A stretch of DNA of 64,000 bases. It comes from Deroplatys truncata (taxonomy: Eukaryota > Arthropoda > Insecta > Mantodea > Mantidae). A model generated the notes under the pieces. That model saw only the letters and a list, made by a program, of their open reading frames with translations. It had not been told where the DNA came from and ran no database searches. A program made the translations under genes and the position numbers. Within the stretch, counting starts at the first letter, position 1; the number at the start of each line of letters is the position of its first letter. The stretch spans positions 91,219,795 through 91,283,794 of the forward strand of contig CM060977.1 of NCBI GenBank assembly GCA_030765065.1. Reading direction: 5' to 3'. Positions 22,600 through 33,400 of this stretch are shown one piece after another.

Positions 22600-22800
22600 T
22601 CGTCCTTCGTGGTCTAGTGGTACCATGCTAGACTCTAGTCGCAGATTTAAACCCGGCGGAGGGAGATGAATTTTTTCAGGCGTAAAATCTTTCGGTCTGT
22701 TACGTGTTGCTAGAGTGTATTCCTCTAGCACATCTTCGCGAGTATCTGCAATTGCCAGCCTGTCTTGCAAGGTCTTAGCGGACAATAATGTACTGGGTGA
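22600..22800 (+). mobile_element. SINE-B related tRNA-derived SINE (divergent)
   Basis: TCCTTCGTGGTCTAGTGGTA and a B-box-like GATTTAAACCCGGCGGAGG match the head of the SINE-B family seen at 38.1, 45.9 and 50.3 kb. The body then diverges (TTTCGGTCTGTTACGTGTTG). Beyond it, to about 23030, the phrase GGGCACTAATGACCTAG and a CATCATCATT tail resemble a LINE/SINE 3' end. Confidence 0.6.
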
Positions 22801-23034
22801 TAGGGGTTTTAAGTTTGTGTCAAAGGTAAATTTTAAAATACAGATTTAGTCATTGATATCAGATGTTTCATACTCCTTGGTTTAGTTTTATATATTCATC
22901 TCTGACTTTTGCCATGATATTTTGTACTGATCTTTGTCTGTGGCCTTTGCTATAATCTGTTTTACAAGGGCACTAATGACCTAGTATTGAGTGTCCTTAA
23001 ATGCAAATCATCATCATTCTGTGATAATCATTTT

Positions 23035-23529
23035 GATAGGTGTTGTGACCTCCCTTAAAGGAGAAAAAATATTTTATTTATTACAAAACTTTTATTCATA
23101 AATGCATTTTATGCAAAAAACCCAAAAAACTGGAAGTGGTATATAGTGAAGTGCAAATTATAATAATAAATTGCAATGCGAGTCGAATTTACACTTGATT
23201 TGCTCCACTGTTTAGTGATTTATGTAATCTTGACATAAACAGGTTATTACAGTATTCAATATCATGCATAATTGACTCATTATGACACATGTGCCAATAA
23301 TAGCAATAACATATCAGCATTCCAAATTGCCATACTTTAGATATAGAAAGAAGATGAAACCATTTTTTGATATTTTTATCTCTGAGCAATGTAAAAACCT
23401 CTGTATATTATTAAATATAGAATAATTAAGATGTGAATTTATAATTACACTAAAACTCTGCTTAACTAAACTCTATTCAGCTGAAACCTGCCTTAATTGA
23501 AATTGAAAAAAAAAAGTAATTAAAAAAAT
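23035..23529. other. AT-rich intronic sequence, nothing firm
   Basis: The phrase AAAACTCTGCTTAACTAAAC near 23451 resembles a degraded Tigger-type terminus, but I could not pair it with another end. Confidence 0.35.
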
Positions 23530-23600
23530 GCTGGTGTGTTACACTCACAAGACTTTCTCTACTCTTGTACAAACTATTTTTACAAATGCTTATTCTCCAT

Positions 23601-23850
23601 ACCTCAAGCCCGATGGAGGGTGATGGATTTTTTTCGGTTGTAAAAATCCTTAGCATGGCTTCCTTCAGAAGGGAAGTAAAGCTGGTGGTCCTGTGTCGTA
23701 GATTTATGGCATGTAAAAGAACCTCAAGCCTGATAAAGAGGCCTCTGAGCAAAATTACCAGTCTTTCACGCCCAATATAGAATGGGACGCTAAGGACCAC
23801 AGCAGTTAAAGAGCGTCCATAAATGAAACTCAATTTCATTTTAATTTCCA
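23601..23850 (+). mobile_element. SINE-B copy (5' truncated)
   Basis: The sequence from GATGGAGGGTGATGGATT through AAAAATCCTTAGCATGGCTT, CTCAAGCCTGATAAAGAGGC, GCAAAATTACCAGTCTTTCA to AGAGCGTCCATAAATGAAAC matches the body and tail of the other SINE-B copies. The tRNA-like head is missing. It interrupts Rep-A between CTCCAT and CTACTTCATG. Confidence 0.75.
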
Positions 23851-24583
23851 TCTACTTCATGTTAATTGAGATAAACATTTGCAGAAACTATCTTATTGCT
23901 AATTTTCTAATAGGTGCAAGGGGAATGTGGTAGGCTTTAGGGTATAATCAAATGTTTTAAGAGCTGGTTGCTATGTGGAGCATTCCATCCTTTTTGCATG
24001 TCCAGGACGTAAAAAAACGAATAACGAATTCTCATTTGAGAAAAAGTATAAGTATTGGAAAATTCAAACAAATAACAAGGAATATCTCAGAAATGATTTA
24101 CTCAAAAAAAAAAATTATATGACATAAATTGCGTGTTTTAGCAAGCACTACATTTTTTGTGTAGAAAAATTTTGTCTGTCTCTTACGGTTTACCAGTTAT
24201 CCAAAAGCCGTTCAGAAAGAAGAGAACTTTTGAAGAAATTCTCAGAAAATTCAAGATATATATATTTTATTTATGGGAAAATATTTTAAATATATGATAT
24301 TTTAGTCTAAATCGTTAGCTATTTTTTAGAAAATAAAAGTTTTTGAAAAATGTTCCATGTAAAGGTAGTCTCGAGTGGGGGATTTTCTTGAAAATCTTCA
24401 TGTTGCATCTTTGAAAGTTACTGAACCTAAATACCAAGTTTGGTATATATTGTAATGAAAAGAAGCTAGAAACAGTGATGTGTATTGAATTTATTTAAAG
24501 GTGAGTCGGAATTGTTACACTAACATCACTTAAGTTTACTCACTTAACATGTTTCGGGAAACGGTTGTTCCCATCCTCAGAAG

Positions 24584-24945
24584 TTAAATCGACTGGCCCG
24601 TGTTGTTGGTGTTTCCGTTTTTTGGACTGGATCCTGTGGTGGCATCTTGTGGTGGAGAAATGTACTTCCGGAGAGGATTTGGTGGCGGCAAATCAAAATT
24701 CATTAGATTTGTGTTGTGTTTTAGAATGGTGATCTTCTCCCATGCATCTAATTCGGCTGCAAATTTGGCTGGTTTGACTAATGTAATATTGGGTTTGATG
24801 TTGTGATTAGTGATCCAAAAATGGTGTGAAACTGCAGATTTGTCCATTTGTTTGTATTTAATACATCTCATGTGCTCCTTTAGCCTAGTTTCTAAGTTTC
24901 TTTTTGTCTTACCTATGTATACTTTATTGCAATCTGAACACAATT
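24584..24945 (-). pseudogene. Penelope GIY-YIG domain in the inverted tail
   Basis: The minus-strand frame reads CSDCNKVYIGKTKRNLETRL and continues to NNTGQSI at the stop. It is nearly identical to residues 214-331 of the + strand protein at 26315-27310; one visible change is LRKYISPP for LWKYISPP. The GIY tripeptide itself is lost at the junction. Confidence 0.8.
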
Positions 24946-25093
24946 TATGCATTGCACAAAATTGTTTTAGTTTCAATAAGAAGTTCTATCAACAACCAAC
25001 TGGTCTAACCATGGGCAACCCACTTTCACCCTTCTTGGCAGATTTATTTATGAGCTACTTAGAAACACACATAACAACTTCCTTTCCATACAT
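24945..25093 (+). pseudogene. Penelope RT motif B segment (upstream part of element B)
   Basis: The frame includes KFYQQPTGLTMGNPLSPFLA and DLFMSYLETHITTSFPYI. This is the Penelope RT block with the GLxMGxPLSPxLAxxFM signature that lies just before YVDD. It is in frame with NMFKVWHRYVDD at 26311 once the insertion 25094-26307 is removed, showing that the insertion split one RT. Confidence 0.82.
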
Positions 25094-26307
25094 TGTAGTA
25101 TCATTATTGCTTACGTAATATGTTTTTACGTAAATTATTAGAACTTGATCTTATGTTGTGCTGCTTTTGTTTTGTTTGGTTACATAATTTTTAACTGCCC
25201 CACGTATGGGAGCCAATTTGCGACAGTATTAATGTTGTATTTATTTAACATTATTGTAGCCCCACGTTTGGTAGCCAATTTGATGTGGTATAATGTTATT
25301 TGTGTAACATTATTGTAGCCCCACGTTGTGGTAGCCAATTTGTAACGGTATTACTTACAAATGTTTGTTTACATCAGTGTTGAAGCCATCTTGTGACGTC
25401 ATTCATTTGTTCGGTTTGTAGCTCCATCTAGTGTTAGCAATTTGTGGTACCTAGTATCAGTGTTTGAAAGAATTTTAAGTTTTGTTTACTGTCCTCCGGC
25501 TAGCTATTATCTTATCTTGGGTCGAACATGTGTCTTGATCAGGGTTGTGTAAACGGAAAGGAATCTTTTATCCAAAAAGAACACTGATAAAGAAATTTGT
25601 TTTATAATTTTTATTGTCGAACACGTTCACTATCACATTTACATATTGATCTAGATACTCGCCAAACTGAAACTGTTATAATAACTTCTTACTGATCACT
25701 TTTAATTCACGTACTTCAACTTTGTGTATTATTAACTTTACAACACTTTAGATTTTTCGTAACTTGTGAATCTATAGCCGATGTATCTCATACAAATATT
25801 TTGACGAACTGACGAACTGAAGACGACATGTAGTGTACAAAGAATTTTGATGAACTGGCCGACTGAAGGCGACGTGTAATGTATTGAGATTTTCGATGAA
25901 CTGCACACAAGCTACCTCTAACCTACCCTATTTATACGCCTTCATCCAGATACGCCTAAAGATTATAACTGAACTGCTATTGGCTAATAAAACGCGCCAA
26001 CATTAGCGTCTATTTTAATATCCAATGAAAATTATGAATACATATGCTTTAGGGAGAAAACATTCCAGAAGTTTCTACCGAAAACGCGCCAACATTACGT
26101 AACTTCCTCGTTTCCAATAATGATAAACAGCTCACCCCCCTCTCTGCATTATTGCGCGCTATTATTGACAGTTTCAGTAAGGTCGTATAAACTTACTTAT
26201 CAACAATAATTACAGTCAAGAAACATCTCAAATCAATGTCACATAAAAATGCATATTCACATTACAATCATTATTTACATTTAAGTAATATATGATACAA
26301 ATTACTG
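25094..26307 (-). mobile_element. LTR retrotransposon fragment (solo LTR plus leader) inserted in Penelope RT
   Basis: This 1.2-kb insertion starts TGTAGTATC and ends ATTACTGCA, with CAT on both sides (25091-25093 and 26308-26310). About 25341-26307 is an LTR related to those at 52055-52994 and 55155-56166: all contain TCCTCCGGCTAGCTATTA or a close variant, GTGTAAACGGAAAGGA, AACACTGATAAA, GCCTAAAGATTATAA and GCGCCAACATTAGCGTCTAT. Beside its U5 end are three copies of a primer-binding-site-like motif. No gag or pol is present. I infer a recombined or truncated copy. Confidence 0.72.
25197..25340 (-). repeat. Triplicated PBS-like motif (about 60-bp tandem unit)
   Basis: GCCCCACGT...AGCCAATTTG occurs at 25197, 25259 and 25318, a spacing of 62 and 59 bp. 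Read on the minus strand it is CAAATTGGCTNCC...ACGTGGGGC, the same motif that immediately follows the 5' LTR of the element at 55 kb, where it occupies the primer-binding-site position. Only the copy at 25318 directly touches the LTR. Confidence 0.7.
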
Positions 26308-26310
26308 CAT

Positions 26311-27310
26311 CAACATGTTTAAAGTTTGGCACAGATATGTTGACGACATCTTCGCTGTTGTCCCTAATAGGTTCATACAAGACTCCTTAGCCTTACTAAA
26401 CCTACAGAACCAATCAATAAAATTCACCATAGAAATTGAAAAAGAAGGCATGCTACCATTTTTAGACCTAAAAATCATCAGAGAACAAAAGAACCTAACC
26501 TTTGGCATATACAGGAAGCCAACACACTCTACTAATTACATAAAAAATAAGAGTTTCAATCCAACCACACACAAACATGCAGTACTAAACAGCCTAACAC
26601 ATAGACTGGTATATACCCCCTTAAATAAAAAAGAATACCAGTTAGAATACCAGCATACAGTAGACACAGCAATACATAATGGGTACAACAAAGCAACTAT
26701 TGACAAAAAAATTGCAAAATTCAAACGACAGATGCACATCAGAAACACAACAAATCTCAGCCAGCAAGATAAAGAGCTAAAATTCAAGAAATTCACATAC
26801 CACCCAGGAACATTTCACAAATTTAAGAAGATTTTCATGAAACATAACATCAGCCTAGCTCCACAAAACAAATTTAACATAGAGAAATTACTTTGTAACA
26901 AGTTAAAAGACCGCATTCCACAAGACAAAAAAGCTGGAATCTATAAAATCAATTGTTCAGATTGCAATAAAGTATACATAGGTAAGACAAAAAGAAACTT
27001 AGAAACTAGGCTAAAGGAGCACATGAGATGTATTAAATACAAACAAATGGACAAATCTGCAGTTTCACACCATTTTTGGATCACTAATCACAACATCAAA
27101 CCCAATATTACATTAGTCAAACCAGCCAAATTTGCAGCCGAATTAGATGCATGGGAGAAGATCACCATTCTAAAACACAACACAAATCTAATGAATTTTG
27201 ATTTGCCGCCACCAAATCCTCTCTGGAAGTACATTTCTCCACCACAAGATGCCACCACAGGATCCAGTCCAAAAAACGGAAACACCAACAACACGGGCCA
27301 GTCGATTTAA
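26311..27310 (+). pseudogene. Penelope RT C-terminus plus GIY-YIG endonuclease (element B)
   Basis: A frame of 331 codons from ATG 26315 to TAA 27308-27310. YVDD is at residues 8-11. The linker resembles that of the palindrome protein (KKIAKFKRQMHIR). The nuclease has GIY at 208-210, a CSDC cysteine pair, YIG, and Arg/His in RLKEH. The C-terminus has LPPPNPLWKYISPP. It is a different subfamily from the palindrome copy: clearly homologous throughout but with many substitutions. Upstream RT is present only as the piece at 24945-25093, so the element is 5' truncated as well as split. Confidence 0.88.
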
Positions 27311-27764
27311 CTTCTGAGGATGGGAACAACCGTTTCCCGAAACATGTTAAGTGAGTAAACTTAAGTGATGTTAGTGTAACAATTCCGACTCACCTTTAAA
27401 TAAAACCAAGTTTGGTACTTATGTGATCTTTCGTTTTTGAGTGACGCTGTTCACAGACATACACACACATGGACCTTTTTTTTGGATGCAGGGTGCCTCA
27501 AAACATGTATTTCTGGTGAAATCTGTGAATTGAATTTTTGGGTGAAGTGCAATACTTCCTCTACTTACTATACATAGTAGGGAAGGTAAAAAGAGGGTAA
27601 GTAATAAATAAGAGATGCTCAAATTTGCACTGGCAATGTTGCTGCGACAATTGGTAATATTCTTTTGTTCCACTCTAGAATTCCAATACGGGTACTTGGT
27701 ATTGTGCAGTTAATTCTCACACCTTACCCCACATTCCAACAAATATAATACCTTAAAGATTAAA

Positions 27765-28725
27765 CAGAAGATGCTTTAAACCGTTGAACCTGCAGGACAA
27801 CAGCATTAAATTCACAATTGAAATTGAAGAGAACAACACCTTACCCTTCCTGGACCTCATTATAACTAAAGATCAAAATGGTTTTAAATTCGGTATACAT
27901 AGAAAACCTACACATGTGGACAATTATATAAAGAAAAATGGTTGAACCCAACTTCACATTAACTAGCCACCTTTAGAAGTTTGATCCACTGGTTACATAA
28001 CGTCCCCTTGAGCAAAGTAGAATTTTTAAAAGAACAACATATAGAAAAAATAGCAACTAATGGATTCAACTCGGATCTCATAAGGAGCATGATAAACAAG
28101 AAGAAGAAACTCAAGGCAATTTCACATACCACCCTTGGGCCTTTAAAAAAATTGAACGAATCTTCAACAAATTTAACATAAGACTAGCTCCACAGAACAA
28201 ATTCAGCTTGAAGAACTTGCTAAACACACCTCTCAAAAATACCATCTCAAACACATTAAAATCTGGAATTTACCGGATTAGTTGTGATGAGTGTGAGAAA
28301 TACTACATAGGAAAAACAAAAAGAAACTTGGAAACTAGACTTAGGGAACACCAAAGGAACATAAAACTAAAAAAAATAGAGAAATCTGCTGTATCACACC
28401 ATTTTTGGACAGAAAACCACAGCATTGGCCAAAGTATAAAGTTGTTAAAACCCCTCACCACACCAATAGAATTGAACATCTGGGAAAAAATACACATAAA
28501 AAACGGCAACAATGTCCTTAATTTTGAAATCCTGCCTGTGAACACTGTGTTAAAACTTTGTGCCCCCAACACCAGATGGCAACAGGTTCAGAATCCGCAG
28601 GAAGAGGAAGAAGAGGATATGGGAGAAAGCGACCTTCAGTCACCCAGTCGCTGATGATGAGGATGAATGCTCTCGAAAACATTTCTGTTTTATACAACTT
28701 TTAATCAGTGAAGGTGAGTGTAAAA
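27765..28725 (+). pseudogene. Penelope-like element C (degenerate, GIY-YIG end open)
   Basis: From 27770, broken frames give LNLQDNSIKFTIEIEENNTL, then PFLDLI and RKPTHVDNYIKKNG, the post-YVDD RT block. A 148-codon open frame (28208-28654) holds the nuclease: SGIYRISCDECEKYYIG with GIY, a CDEC pair and YIG, then RLREHQRN and PIELNIWEKIHI, ending in an acidic tail EEEEEDMGESD. The 3' tail TGATGAGGATGAATGCTCTC parallels the other copies. It has internal deletions between 27940 and 28190. The frame is intact over the endonuclease only. Confidence 0.82.
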
Positions 28726-28789
28726 AAGTGTGACTCAATCTACCATCAAAATATAATACCGTTATAACAAGTGTTAACTGCTTGCACAC

Positions 28790-29340
28790 ATGTTCAATGA
28801 AGAGATCCACTGTGTTGTTACTGTTGGTATTGGTCAGTGTGATTTGTTTGTGTTTAAGATGTCATGGAAAAGAAAGCTTGTTGTAATAAGCATTGAACGA
28901 AAACTCAAAGTCCTTAGCGACAGAGTGACAGTGGATAACGGATTCAAAGCATTAGAGGTGAAAAAGGCTACAAATTTATACTCAAATGTTAATGAGAAAT
29001 GAATTAAGGCACTGTCAATAACACAAAACTTTAGTTTTTAGGATGCCTTGCGTTTTGTGGAACAAAGCAATGAATCAAAACCAACAGATACAACGCTTAT
29101 CAGAGGATGGTGTATATAGCTGTGTTGTGAGAAGAAAGTTTAGAAAAAGATTGATGAAATATTCTTCGTAAATACTGTAATGCATATTTTAATACTTTAT
29201 ACAGTAGAAGTTTTTTATTAAACATTATTACATGCTTTTGGAATATAGTTATTTTCTTCCTTTCCTGATTAAAATGGTTACCATCGATTATCCGAAACAA
29301 CTGTGCCCCCTTTGGTTCGTTTAAGTGGGGTTCTGCTCTA
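28790..29340 (+). pseudogene. Tigger/pogo-like transposon fragment
   Basis: The frame at 28858 reads MSWKRKLVVISIERKLKVL, resembling the N-terminal DNA-binding start of Tigger/pogo transposases. After a gap, 29042-29110 gives DALRFVEQSNESKPTDTTLI, an internal Tigger-like phrase. The sequence near 29282-29335 (ATCGATTATCCGAAACAAC, GTTCGTTTAAGTGGGGTTCT) resembles a Tigger terminal repeat. The catalytic core is deleted. The assignment is by resemblance. Confidence 0.6.
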
Positions 29341-29676
29341 GTTACAGTGCTATGTTGATAATAGGCTACATCACAGTCCTTAACATCTATCTTCTCTCCC
29401 AGGAAGGGAATGCATGCAAGTGGCTGTCCTGCTTATTGGTTCAACATACCAGGTAATAAACAAAATGCGGGGAGAGAAGGTAACATCTCATTTAATAACG
29501 TGAAGATGCTCTCACTTATGTCAGCTATGCATGCAGAATTATTTCATGATTTATTTCCTACAATTTATAATGCTAAGATTGCATAAAATATTGTATCCAA
29601 CTTGTGGGTAATCTTAATATGACACTTATGAAAATACCTGCATGAGCAACATTGACATAATTATAAGGTTATCCAC
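29341..29676. other. AT-rich intronic sequence, nothing recognised
   Basis: No coding or element signature was seen. Confidence 0.4.
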
Positions 29677-29677
29677 A

Positions 29678-30216
29678 TGTTGCATAATAGTATATTATGC
29701 AACAAGAGTATAATGGTAGGAACTAAGATGCGAGTATGTTTACGAAACGAGCGGAGTGAGTTTCATAATTTTTATACGAACATCTTAATTGCCATTATAT
29801 TGAATTTTCATACGACTGTTTACGCTCGACCATGTGTCTAAGTTTAAAATATTTATGAATTATTCTTAATTTTCTATGCTTAACTCATGCAGTGAAACAG
29901 TTGACAGGATTGTGGTATGTGCGCAGATGCAAGAGTATTGATTTTATTCTAATCTCGACCCTGACACAATACTCAATGATACATACAGTATATATGTTAT
30001 AACCTCAAAAAAGGAGACTTTGAAAAACAAGAAGACAAATTAAATTTATTAGAATGTTATTTATAAGTAACACTAATAGTACCATAAACAGAAGTGGTTT
30101 TATTTTAAATACACGTTGTTTATTGTACAATTGTTGAAATTAATTTCTGGTTGGTGGAAACCTGCACTTTAATGAAGAGGTGCATAATTACTACACTTAG
30201 GCATGGTCGAGCATAA
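29678..30216 (+). repeat. Rep-B copy 1 (unclassified repeat with palindromic end)
   Basis: The left end is a 12-bp inverted repeat, TGTTGCATAATA / TATTATGCAACA, with a GTA spacer (29678-29704). From TATTATGCAACAAG on, the sequence matches the reverse complement of 60096-61408: ATAATGGTAG, CATACGACTGTTTACGCTCG and GGCATGGTCGAGCATAAA all recur. It ends about 58 bp before the acceptor of the last Gld2 exon. No protein is encoded. Confidence 0.65.
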
Positions 30217-30273
30217 ATTAATATTTATATTACAAAAACAGAATTTAATTATTATTTTTTTTCTCTTCCACAG

Positions 30274-30419
30274 AACCATTTGATCTCACCAACACGGCTC
30301 GCTCGGTATATGATCGTGATGTGTTTGAAAAAGTGAAAGCAGTGTTCCATAAATCTTACAACAGCTTAAAAAAGAATAGAGATATAGAAAGTATATTCAA
30401 TTTGGACAAAAGGGATTAA
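30274..30419 (+). CDS. Gld2: GLD2-family poly(A) RNA polymerase, terminal coding exon
   Basis: After the acceptor TTCTCTTCCACAG (30273), two bases complete a Glu codon and the exon encodes PFDLTNTARSVYDRDVFEKV and then KAVFHKSYNSLKKNRDIESI, ending FNLDKRD and TAA at 30417-30419. EEPFDLTNTARSVYD is a near-invariant signature of the GLD2/TENT2 and wispy C-terminus, which lies against the nucleotide-binding cleft. With the exons at 8004 and 8281 it yields about 145 C-terminal residues in one frame. The short tail after the domain fits the end of known family members. Confidence 0.92.
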
Positions 30420-30484
30420 AATGAACTATGTTACCTCATCCTTTCTGCCTCAAAAATAAATTTCTTCCTAAAGGATAAATAAAA
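30420..30484 (+). promoter_or_regulatory. Proximal 3' UTR of Gld2 with two poly(A) signals
   Basis: AATAAA occurs at 30455-30460 and 30478-30483, 36-64 bp after the stop codon. Either could direct a short 3' UTR. Further AATAAA words downstream leave open a much longer one. Confidence 0.55.
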
Positions 30485-33400
30485 TGGCACAAGGAAGAAG
30501 GTCCTTATTCTTGAGCAGGAATTTTTCTGCAGTGCTGAAAATAGGTTGTGATCGTATATATTACGTTCCGTAATTTTGTTTTGGGGAGGGGGGAGGTGGT
30601 GGTTGATGGCGCTGAAAACGATGGTGCATAGGAGTGATACAGAATGCTACTACCAGGGAGTAGTGGAGCGAGACAGGATGAACTAGTCAACAATTGAGAA
30701 TGTAACTTGACTGTGATGATGGTTGAAGCTTTAAAACTTTGAAGAAAGCATTTGAATATTTTGTTCATATACATGAAGCTTATCACAAAATATAAACTTT
30801 GAACCACTTAAACAAAGACTGCATTAGCAAGAGCAGAACTTGAAAATGATGCAGGAAATTTGTGTACGCCTTTTCGACTAAATGTTTGAAAATCAGTTAG
30901 TACTTTGTCTTTGCTGGGATACTGAGCATTTTAATTTTTAACGAAGTATTATTTCTTGTTTTTAGAGCATTTTGTACAACAGTTTTCTTGAATGAAAGAA
31001 AAAAAAATTAAAAACTAAAGAAAAAAAATTTAAAAACGTAATGGTTTTAACAATTAGGACCATTGCCAAAAAACAAATAAAAATAAATGAATTAAGAATA
31101 AATTTGTAAAACTGACATTAGAGGAAACATTAGAAACGTATAAAAAAAGTTCTGTTAAAATAATTTTATAATCATTGCAGAGTAAAGAAACTTGAACTCA
31201 GAAGTTTCTCTGCATAAAAAAAGTATAATACAATTATTTGATAACTGAAGTAAAGCGTGTTTGTGTGTATGTGATGGATGTATGTCTGATGGATTTAATG
31301 TTAACATACCTGCAAGAAAACACTAAGAACAACTGTTGCCCTCTTGCTTTTTACAAAATAAAGCTGCCATTAGTGAACCAGAAGAAAACTAGATATAGAT
31401 TTTTAAAATGCCGTTAATTTTAGACTTTTGAAGTAATGAAAAATTGCTGCACAATTATCGTGCCAAGATGGAAACTATTTATTGATTTTTCTTTGTTTTT
31501 TTGTTTATTTCTTTTATGAATTGCAGTTTTGTTAGATCTTAGTGAAGATTCAGTCAGTTGTTCAGACAGGTTGGATCACTTTCCCCAATTTGACATGGTG
31601 CAGTAAAGTTAGCAATAATTAAAGTAACATTTATGAAGAGACAGAAGAGTTGTTCAGGAACTGTTGTGATTTTGTTTAAGTGGGTTTTATATATTTCTAT
31701 CTGCATTCCTGTAAAAAGTATATAGTAAATGTGATTTATGGAATCACCCTTGGTTACCATGAGACTTAAGTACAAGTGTTGGTAAAACTGCACAAGGTAT
31801 GGACATAGTAGTTGTTCGTTATATTGGTAGTGAAATAAGTGATTTTGTATCTTTTTTTTCATCCTTATTTCTTTGGAAACAAGCAAAGCAATATTTCTGG
31901 AGTGAAGTTGGCTGCATTAAACATTACTATTGTTTCTGCATGGTGCTCCATTATTTTTCTATAAACATGTACTTCTCTATGATATATGTATTCACATGCA
32001 TATACAAGTATATCTGTATTTTAGAACAGAGATGACTGTTGAATACACTAGATGGGGTTTCCATTAGTGTTAAGAGCTGATACTCTGTTGCTTAGCTTTC
32101 CTTCTTCAATAGTGTTAACTGCAAACCTGTAAGTGTTATCTGTGAAAAGATTTCACTTATTTTAGGTACCGTTATAGTCATAAAAACAATTGGAATTCGT
32201 GAAATGGTAAAGGATTATTATTGATTGGGGTCAGGTTTTTATTATCTGTTCTTTTGTTTTAAGCTTGTTTTAGAGCATTTGAAGTTGGTGTAGCGGGAAT
32301 ATGCCAATAATGTTTTATGGTGTACTTAATTACAAGATATCAGAGGTGCATTGCACCTTTGTGCAGTTACTGCAGATTTAATTATCGCAGCTAAATTGTG
32401 GGGCTTTCCTATAGGTGTCCTTTCGCAGTTTCGTATAAAAGAGCATTTCCATGACTTCGCATATGCATATATTCGCAAAGAAAAAGAAAAGGAATCTCTT
32501 CCTCAGGTTATCATTTTTAAGAGTTTAGCTTTAGCAAAAGCAGATTGGTTACAGCAAATTATGAAATGAATATTAAAAGTGTCTTAACCTATGTAAATAT
32601 AAGTGCCAAAGATTATGTTCATTGAAGTATAGAAGTTTAATGGTATTTAAGAGCAAATGTATCATATTATTTGTTACTATGGATTGATATATATATTCAT
32701 AGATATTTGTAGATGTGCAATCAGGCAGTCTAATGAAGTCAATTTTGTTAGTATTTCCTTATGTTGTAATCTTCATTATCCTATATTTTTGAGACAATAC
32801 TTAGGAGGGAGTACAATAACATCACTGGAAGTTACAGTATTTTTGGTCTTTCATTTGATGTACTGAAAAATTTGTTATTCATTGAAAGAAGTGACATTTC
32901 TACCAAATACACAGAAAAGGCTTTTATTCCTTTATGTTCTTTTTAAATACATTTTATAAGCTACAGATCTTCATCTTGAGCACGTAGTTAAGTTACTTCT
33001 TTCATTGAATAACAGTCACATGGGCATATTAAGGTTTATGATATAGTGAAGTCTGAATATTTGTTTAATTCTAGTTTCCAGAATGTGGGTGCTAATTATA
33101 GTGGTAATAATGTTTTTGTAAATGTAAGTTTTTGTAATCAGATTGTCATGATTTGGGGTTTCCCAGCATTTGCTCTCTAGCAGTGGGAGGCTGTGTATGC
33201 CTTGAGCACACCAGGTGGTAATGAACAAATTCATTACTTCTCTTCCTGTTGCATGCAGTCATCATTTGTACTGGCCCAACGCTTTAAAAATTCATAACTC
33301 AACACATAAAATGAATTTAAAAAAGTCTCTATTGCTCTATCATTATACCTCAAGCATGGATCAAAAAATCTGTGGAACAGAATTAGTATAGGTATGCTTT

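Larger units (their letters stand above)
24446..27404 (+). mobile_element. Penelope-like element B with inverted 3' tail
   Basis: This is a complex insertion flanked by a 13-bp direct repeat ACCAAGTTTGGTA (24433-24445 and 27405-27417). The left part (24490 to about 24945) is an inverted copy of the element's own 3' end. It is followed by a + strand element with RT motif B, an LTR-derived insertion, then YVDD, linker, GIY-YIG and 3' tail. An inverted 3' fragment upstream of a truncated copy is a known Penelope configuration. The tail carries CCGTTTCCCGAAACATG. Confidence 0.85.
23530..27594 (+). repeat. Rep-A copy 8, split by a SINE and a Penelope complex
   Basis: It starts TGGTGTGTTACACTCACAAG and ends CATAGTAGGGAAGGTAAAAA. 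It is interrupted at 23601-23850 by SINE-B and at 24446-27404 by a Penelope element with inverted tail. Both flanks of the latter carry ACCAAGTTTGGTA, a phrase that occurs once in other Rep-A copies, so it is duplicated target sequence. Confidence 0.8.
8397..30273 (+). other. Large TE-filled intron of Gld2
   Basis: This 21.9-kb intron has a consensus donor (GTAAGC) and a consensus acceptor after a pyrimidine-rich tract, TTTTTTTCTCTTCCACAG. It holds several Rep-A copies, two LINE 3' ends, a LINE ORF1, a hAT, a Tc1-like and a Harbinger element, Penelope copies, an LTR fragment, a Tigger fragment and SINEs, as listed separately. The upstream intron is only 99 bp, so the expansion is specific to this position. 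Confidence 0.85.

Noticed and set aside
32351-32569. 72-codon frame downstream of Gld2
   Set aside because: No recognisable domain and no splice sites in phase with Gld2; it is probably part of non-coding 3' sequence.
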